NCBI GenBank assembly: GCA_020629175.1
Contig: JAHDDU010000014.1
Span: 1-54,400 of the forward strand
Length of the DNA: 54,400 nt
Source: Flavimaricola sp.
Lineage (GTDB): Bacteria > Pseudomonadota > Alphaproteobacteria > Rhodobacterales > Rhodobacteraceae
Direction: 5' to 3'
Shown here: in pieces, positions 50,069 through 54,400 of the stretch
Numbering within the stretch: the stretch's first letter is position 1
Layout: every line of letters starts with the position of its first letter
The notes under the pieces: generated by a model
The model's database searches: none
What the model saw: the letters and a program-made list of their open reading frames with translations, nothing else
Told to the model about the DNA's origin: nothing
Made by a program: the position numbers and the translations under genes

Positions 50069-51064
50069 TCAGCGCTCTTCCCGCTCAAAGGCGGTCATCG
50101 CTGCGGCCGCAGCGGCTGAGGGGGTGCGCTGACCGGCAACCACCTCGTCTTCCAACTCAGCAAGCCGAGCCTTGATCTGCGGGTCCTTGGTCAGCAGAGC
50201 CATCATCTCGGCGCGCAATTCTTCGCCAAACCAGTGGCGTTTCTGCGTTGTGCGCGTTTGATCCCAAACACCCTGTGCCCGCCGCCATTCTGCAAGCTCG
50301 GTCACCGCGGCCCACGCCTTGGACAGCCCATCCCCTTCTAGCGCAGACACAGGCATCGCGCGGGGGTATCCTTCGGGATCCTGAGGGCGCTTGCGCAAGA
50401 GACGGAGGGCGCCCGCATAGTCGGCCGTTGTGCGCGTGGCCTGCGCTTTGAGGTCGCCATCTGCTTTGTTGACCAATACGATGTCGGCCATCTCCATGAT
50501 GCCGCGTTTAACGCCCTGCAACTCGTCTCCGCCCGCGGGTGCGAGCAGCAGAAGAAAGATATCGACCATTTCGGCGACCATCGTCTCGGACTGTCCGACG
50601 CCCACGGTTTCAATCAGGATGACATCAAAGCCAGCTCCTTCGCACAAGGCCACAGCCTCTCGCGTCCGGCGAGCAACGCCGCCCAGCTGTGTCTGCGCAG
50701 GCGAGGGGCGGATAAAGGCATTGGGATCGCGAGACAAAAGATCCATTCGGGTTTTGTCCCCAAGGATCGACCCACCGGAGCGGGCCGACGACGGGTCCAC
50801 CGCAAGAACAGCGACGCGTAGGCCCATCCCGGTCAGATGCATTCCCAAGGCTTCGATGAACGTCGACTTTCCCACACCGGGTGTGCCGGACAGGCCAATT
50901 CTCAGCGCTTGTTTCGACGTTCCAAGATGATCAAGCACCACCGCCGCCATCTCGCGGTGATCGGTGCGCGCGCTCTCAACAAGAGTGATCCCGCGCGCGA
51001 GGTCGCGCCTGTTGCCATCCGCGATACCGCGGGCAAGGGCTGCGGGGTCGACTGCGTTAGACAC
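50069..51064 (-). CDS. meaB: Methylmalonyl-CoA mutase-associated GTPase MeaB
   Basis: MeaB is a P-loop GTPase that guards and loads cobalamin on methylmalonyl-CoA mutase. The 331-residue protein has Walker [19 protein letters not shown] near 57-74, [29 protein letters not shown] and VLVNKADGD (NKxD base specificity). The GTG at 51064 is chosen; it lies eight bases inside the preceding gene. A TTG ten codons further upstream is possible but adds a Gly/Pro-rich stretch. The mutase itself is not in the window. Confidence 0.92.
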   Translation of the reverse strand: MSNAVDPAALARGIADGNRRDLARGITLVESARTDHREMAAVVLDHLGTSKQALRIGLSGTPGVGKSTFIEALGMHLTGMGLRVAVLAVDPSSARSGGSILGDKTRMDLLSRDPNAFIRPSPAQTQLGGVARRTREAVALCEGAGFDVILIETVGVGQSETMVAEMVDIFLLLLAPAGGDELQGVKRGIMEMADIVLVNKADGDLKAQATRTTADYAGALRLLRKRPQDPEGYPRAMPVSALEGDGLSKAWAAVTELAEWRRAQGVWDQTRTTQKRHWFGEELRAEMMALLTKDPQIKARLAELEDEVVAGQRTPSAAAAAAMTAFEREER

Positions 51065-51428
51065 GCCCGGTCCACCACATCCAGGTGACAATGAGCGCGC
51101 CGATCAGCAGTAAATTGAACGCAATAACCCCAAGCAGCGACAGAATTTTGTCCTTGCGCCGCTCTGCGGGATCAATGCCAGCAAGAAAGGCTGTAATCCT
51201 GGTCTGCGCATCATCAAGGGCGGCATGATCGAGCATCCGCGACAGCTTGGGGTGCTGCGCCAGTGCCTGTGCCTCAAGCAACTCGTTGATGTTGCGCCGA
51301 ATGCTGCGCGGAATAAGACGCCCAGCCTTGCGGGTCTGCCCTTCCAGCGTTTTGGCCCGAATGCGCAGCTTCTCTCGGATCATGCCACGCACCGTCTCAA
51401 TACGAGTATCAATGTCGATCATTGTCAT
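51057..51428 (-). CDS. Hypothetical tail-anchored membrane protein
   Basis: The 123-residue protein is basic and helical for its first 90 residues ([40 protein letters not shown]). It then has one membrane helix at about 96-117 ([22 protein letters not shown]) and a short end. This is a tail-anchored layout with the bulk in the cytosol. I do not recognise a family. It overlaps meaB by eight bases and precedes it, so the two are co-translated. Confidence 0.7.
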   Translation of the reverse strand: MTMIDIDTRIETVRGMIREKLRIRAKTLEGQTRKAGRLIPRSIRRNINELLEAQALAQHPKLSRMLDHAALDDAQTRITAFLAGIDPAERRKDKILSLLGVIAFNLLLIGALIVTWMWWTGRV

Positions 51429-51484
51429 GTGCGCACCCTAGGCGGGCTGCGGGGCAGGCTCAATGCCTCTGGCACTGGTTTTCA

Positions 51485-51496
51485 GTTACGCGTAAC
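51485..51496. promoter_or_regulatory. 12-bp perfect palindrome before the YbfF-like gene
   Basis: GTTACGCGTAAC is self-complementary over all 12 bases and ends eight bases before the ATG at 51505, in the 76-base gap between divergent genes. It could be an operator acting on either gene. No regulator is identified. Confidence 0.35.
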
Positions 51497-51504
51497 AAAA
51501 CCCC

Positions 51505-52254
51505 ATGTTACACACAGCTCACTATCCCGGACCCGCAGCCACGCCACTTGTGATCGCGCACGGGCTGTTTGGCTCTGCGCGAAATTGGAATGTCATTGCC
51601 AAAAGGTTGAGCGATACGCGGCCTGTGATCGCGGTCGACATGCGCAACCATGGGCAAAGTCCGTGGTTTGATACGCAGTCCTACCATGACATGGCATCCG
51701 ATCTGGCCGAAGTGATCGAGCGTGAAGCGGATGGGCGGGCCGACGTGTTGGGCCATTCCATGGGCGGCAAAGCGGCGATGGTGCTTGCCGTCACGCACAG
51801 TGAGCTGGTGCGCAAGCTGATTGTGGCGGACATTGCGCCAGTTGGGTATTCGCACACCCAGGTCCATCTCATTGACGCGATGCGGGCGGTTAATCTTGGC
51901 ACCATTGCATCGCGACAGGATGCGGCGCGGTTGCTCGACGTGGACAATCCCGGCATTGCCTCGTTTTTGTTGCAGAGTTTGAACCTATCGGAACGCCGAT
52001 GGCGCTTAAATCTTGATGTGCTTGAGGCGGAGATGCCGCGAATTATTGGATTTCCAGATGTGACTGGCACATTTGAAGGCTCGGTTCTCTCTTTGGCGGG
52101 AGGCGCGTCGGACTATGTGACGAAAGATGCGAGGGATATTTCTAAATCATTGTTCCCAAATATAAATTTCGCGAAAATCCCTGGTGCGGGACATTGGCTT
52201 CATGCCGAAAAGCCGCGTGAGTTCGAGGCGGCTGTGCGAGCGTATCTGGGTTAA
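51505..52254 (+). CDS. Alpha/beta-hydrolase, YbfF-like esterase
   Basis: The 249-residue protein has the oxyanion-loop HGLFGSARNWNVIAKRL near 19-35, DMRNHGQSPW, the nucleophile elbow GHSMGGKAAM near 83-92, and a C-terminal GAGHWLHAEKP with the catalytic His. HGLFGSxxNW and DxRNHGxS are characteristic of YbfF-type short-chain acyl esterases. No signal peptide is present, so it is cytosolic. It is divergent from the tail-anchored protein gene. Confidence 0.9.
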   Translation: MLHTAHYPGPAATPLVIAHGLFGSARNWNVIAKRLSDTRPVIAVDMRNHGQSPWFDTQSYHDMASDLAEVIEREADGRADVLGHSMGGKAAMVLAVTHSELVRKLIVADIAPVGYSHTQVHLIDAMRAVNLGTIASRQDAARLLDVDNPGIASFLLQSLNLSERRWRLNLDVLEAEMPRIIGFPDVTGTFEGSVLSLAGGASDYVTKDARDISKSLFPNINFAKIPGAGHWLHAEKPREFEAAVRAYLG

Positions 52255-52393
52255 GCGTTTCCCCAGTTCTTCAATTAGCTTTGCTTGCGAAACGAAGTGT
52301 TTCTGGCAATCTTGTGTCTTCTTCTGGACGAGCCGCCGCCCCATCGCGGTATACCGGGCTGGTAAGTAACCAGTTAAGATCGGGAAGAAGATC

Positions 52394-53005
52394 ATGTCAC
52401 TCAAATCTTTCATTGCCGCCGCGACACTCGCGGTCTTCGCAACATCATCGCAAGCGGCTGTCATCAGCGCGATGGGCTCCGGCGAAGTCATCGACACACC
52501 ATCTGTTGTAGACAACGGCACACCTGCCAGTAGCGTCGATATGTTTGCATTTAACGAGATGCAAAACCTCGAGCTCTTCACAGATCTCGTTCTGGACGGC
52601 GGTCTGATCGTCGAAGCTGGCCGGTTTATCAGCAGCCACATGATCTTTATCAATAAAGAGAAGTCGACCTCCGGCGCGATCGAGCTTTCCGGAACGTTTG
52701 GTTTTGACGGCGATATCCTTGGTGTTATCTCCAGCGGCAATGGCCTGCTGAATACAGACGAGATCTTGGGCGCCGAAGGTACAACGTATGGACACTTTGC
52801 CGGTCGTGGTTTTGAAAGCAACGACAGCTATGTCATCAACGACACGTTGATCGATGTCACAATGATCGCAACACAGCCCGGCGACTGGATTCGCGTTGTG
52901 ACTGTTGCAGCAGTTCCGCTGCCTGCTGGTGCACTACTTCTGCCTGGCGCGCTGTTTGCACTTGGCGCGATGCGTCGTCGTAAGCCAGCTGCGAAGGCCG
53001 CTTAA
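52394..53005 (+). CDS. VPLPA-CTERM sorting-signal protein (2)
   Basis: The 203-residue exported protein has a signal peptide (SLKSFIAAATLAVFATSSQAA, cut near 22) and a beta-rich middle. Its C-terminal tail VPLPAGALLLPGALFALGAMRRRK has the exact VPLPA motif, a hydrophobic helix and a terminal Arg/Lys cluster. Exosortase-type enzymes recognise such tails. The body is unlike the first VPLPA protein at 37.6 kb. GGAAGAAG precedes the ATG. A hairpin at 53021-53045 follows. Confidence 0.88.
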   Translation: MSLKSFIAAATLAVFATSSQAAVISAMGSGEVIDTPSVVDNGTPASSVDMFAFNEMQNLELFTDLVLDGGLIVEAGRFISSHMIFINKEKSTSGAIELSGTFGFDGDILGVISSGNGLLNTDEILGAEGTTYGHFAGRGFESNDSYVINDTLIDVTMIATQPGDWIRVVTVAAVPLPAGALLLPGALFALGAMRRRKPAAKAA

Positions 53006-53020
53006 GGCACGACCAAGATC

Positions 53021-53045
53021 GGGCAGATTGTTTGGTGATCTGCCC
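53021..53045. terminator. Hairpin between VPLPA gene (2) and a small minus-strand ORF
   Basis: GGGCAGAT-N9-ATCTGCCC is a perfect eight-pair stem 15 bases after the VPLPA stop and one base after the stop of the small minus-strand frame. No T run follows on either strand, so it is a possible shared 3'-end hairpin. Confidence 0.45.
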
Positions 53046-53046
53046 A

Positions 53047-53175
53047 CTACTCCAGTGACGCCGCGCAGTGATGTTTTGCCATCATGTGCGGCGTTTCCAA
53101 ATTTTGGGCGGTAACAATTGTCGATACAGACAAACCACCCGCCACAAACACAAATCCATATATCAACAGTTTCAT
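53047..53175 (-). CDS. Possible small secreted peptide (42 aa)
   Basis: The frame starts MKLLIYGFVFVAGGLSVST, a good export signal, continues to a signal-peptidase-like TAQ near residue 24 and leaves an 18-residue polar tail with three His and one Cys. GGGG lies five bases upstream of the ATG; an in-frame ATG five codons earlier also exists. A hairpin follows the stop at once. The region is otherwise gene-free and between two plus-strand genes. It could be a true micro-protein, a decayed gene or chance; I know no family. Confidence 0.35.
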   Translation of the reverse strand: MKLLIYGFVFVAGGLSVSTIVTAQNLETPHMMAKHHCAASLE

Positions 53176-53294
53176 TTCAGCCCCATGCATTTCCGTATGA
53201 GGCTTATACGGAGGCGCCCGGACTTTCCGTCGCCAAGAACCTTGCCGCTGTGTCGGGAACGCCCTAAGTCAGGTCAACACTGACGAGAGCGCGC

Positions 53295-54400
53295 ATGGCC
53301 GAACCACCCATCCAATCTGAAACCGAGCGCGCGGCGTCCAAGCAAATCTCGGCCCTTGGTGCGCTTTGGCCGTTCATGCGGCCCTATACCGGCATGATCA
53401 TCGCCGCAGGCATTGCGTTAATCCTAACAGCCGTTGTCTCGCTAGTGCTGCCGCTTGCAGTGCGCGAAGTCGTCGACAACTTTGAAACGGCGAGCCTTTC
53501 CAATCTCAACGGCTATCTCGTCTGGGCCCTGTTCATGGCGGGCACTTTGGCGGCGGGAACGGCGTTGAGGTATTATCTCGTCACGCGTTTGGGCGAGCGG
53601 GTTGTTGCGGATATCCGCAAAGCCGTCTTTGATAAAATGATCGGGATGAGCCCCGCATTTTATGAGCGGATCATGACGGGTGAAGTGCTCAGCCGGATCA
53701 CAACAGACACAACCTTGATCCTGTCTGTCATCGGCTCATCCGTTTCGGTTGCCTTGCGCAACGTGCTGATCCTCTTCGGCGGCGTGCTTCTTCTGCTTTG
53801 GACTTCGCCCAAGCTGACGGGTTTGGTTCTTTTGATCGTGCCCGCCGTCATCATTCCGATCGTGATCCTTGGGCGGCGGCTCCGCACGCTGAGCCGTGAA
53901 AATCAGGACTGGATCGCGTCATCATCAGGCTCGGCGTCCGAGGCGTTGCTGTCGGCCCAAACGGTGCAAGCCTTCACAAATGAAAGCGCCAGCCGAGCCT
54001 CTTTTGCGGATGTGACTGAAAAGAGCTTTGATGCCGCCCGGCGTCGGATTGCGGTACGTGCGGCAATGACGGCAATTGTGATTTTCCTCATCTTCGCCGG
54101 CATCGTCGGCGTCCTCTGGATAGGGGCGCAGGATGTGCGCGGCGGGGTGATGACGATTGGCGAGCTGGTGCAGTTTGTCATTTACTCGGTCATGGTCGCG
54201 GGCGGCGTTGGGGCGCTGACAGAAGTTTGGGGCGAGTTACAACGTGCGGCGGGTGCGACCGAACGGTTGGTTGAACTGCTCAGCTCTGAAGACACGGTTG
54301 TCGACCCCGGAACGGGGATTTCAAGCGCGCGGCGATTGGGACAAATCGCGTTCGAGGATGTGACATTCCACTATCCATCCCGTCCCGGCATCTCTGCGCT
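53295..54400 (+). CDS. ABC exporter, fused permease-ATPase (MsbA-like), cut by window end
   Basis: About 368 codons are visible. Six membrane segments lie at about 33-310, in the ABC exporter arrangement: ITALNA-type loops are replaced here by RLGERVVADIRKAVFDKMIGMSPAFYERIMTGEVLSRITTDTTLI, the coupling-helix region, and SASEALLSAQTVQAFTNE in the second half. The nucleotide-binding domain starts at about 350 (IAFEDVTFHYPSRPG) and the window ends before Walker A. The family moves lipids, peptides or drugs outward. The ATG at 53295 is preceded by GACGAGAG. Confidence 0.9.
   Translation, partial: MAEPPIQSETERAASKQISALGALWPFMRPYTGMIIAAGIALILTAVVSLVLPLAVREVVDNFETASLSNLNGYLVWALFMAGTLAAGTALRYYLVTRLGERVVADIRKAVFDKMIGMSPAFYERIMTGEVLSRITTDTTLILSVIGSSVSVALRNVLILFGGVLLLLWTSPKLTGLVLLIVPAVIIPIVILGRRLRTLSRENQDWIASSSGSASEALLSAQTVQAFTNESASRASFADVTEKSFDAARRRIAVRAAMTAIVIFLIFAGIVGVLWIGAQDVRGGVMTIGELVQFVIYSVMVAGGVGALTEVWGELQRAAGATERLVELLSSEDTVVDPGTGISSARRLGQIAFEDVTFHYPSRPGISA

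Noticed and set aside
52147..52821. 224-codon minus-strand frame opposite the VPLPA-CTERM gene
   Set aside because: The plus strand encodes a signal peptide and sorting tail; the minus frame is Ser/Pro-rich with no signal or domain.

Overview
The window reads as chromosome of a marine alphaproteobacterium of the Rhodobacterales (Roseobacter group). Support comes from the cell-cycle regulator GcrA, two proteins with VPLPA-type C-terminal sorting signals, a metal-type KdsA, a second-type GltX, the mreBCD-mrdA-rodA cluster, and dense, often overlapping gene packing. I see no phage, IS element or CRISPR array. Most genes are housekeeping, so the novelty lies in regulatory DNA and in a few odd proteins.

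Layout. 1-5.0 kb: tRNA-Gln, a BON-MscS channel, and a capsule-linked group on the minus strand (kpsT-like ATPase, kpsE-like co-polymerase, kdsA). 5.0-7.0 kb: a uracil-DNA glycosylase, an SseB-like protein and an HD phosphohydrolase. 7.0-13.7 kb: the cell-elongation operon mreB-mreC-mreD-mrdA-rodA, continuing into ghrA and the HD gene. 13.9-16.0 kb: leuA, preceded by a cupin gene and by a probable leucine leader peptide with alternative RNA helices. 16-17.5 kb: an exported protein of about 19 MORN repeats. 17.6-23 kb: nadE, a DUF1801 gene, a zincin-like peptidase, gltX and a MATE exporter. 23-28 kb: the ybbA/ybbP-like export operon with a GGCT gene, divergent from tesA, then an SRAP-domain gene whose usual catalytic Cys2 is Pro. 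28-29.7 kb: two cold-shock genes and two small envelope genes. 29.7-37.4 kb: glyA, nadK, a deacetylase-fold hydrolase, an M48 lipoprotein, a VOC protein, a hemolysin III-like protein, dgkA, a YigZ-like protein and rimO. 37.6-46.2 kb: a VPLPA-CTERM protein, gcrA, an ABC-2 permease, sulP-usp, a DMT transporter, argD-argF and a NUDIX gene. 46.3-54.4 kb: hrpB, rpmB, meaB with its neighbours, two alpha/beta hydrolases, a second VPLPA-CTERM protein, and a cut-off ABC exporter.

The best candidates for something new are two. (1) The leader at 15.87-16.04 kb encodes a 15-residue peptide with five Leu codons in a row. Part of it is perfectly complementary to the ribosome-binding region of the next gene, which suggests leucine-controlled translational attenuation from a leaderless mRNA. 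(2) The SRAP protein at 27.5 kb begins Met-Pro. It could expose an N-terminal proline, as Fpg/MutM does, instead of the cross-linking cysteine of its family.

Gene ends are tightly interlocked. Five convergent pairs share exactly four bases at their stop codons, and ybbA and tesA diverge from a single CATG. Many transcripts must therefore overlap in antisense.
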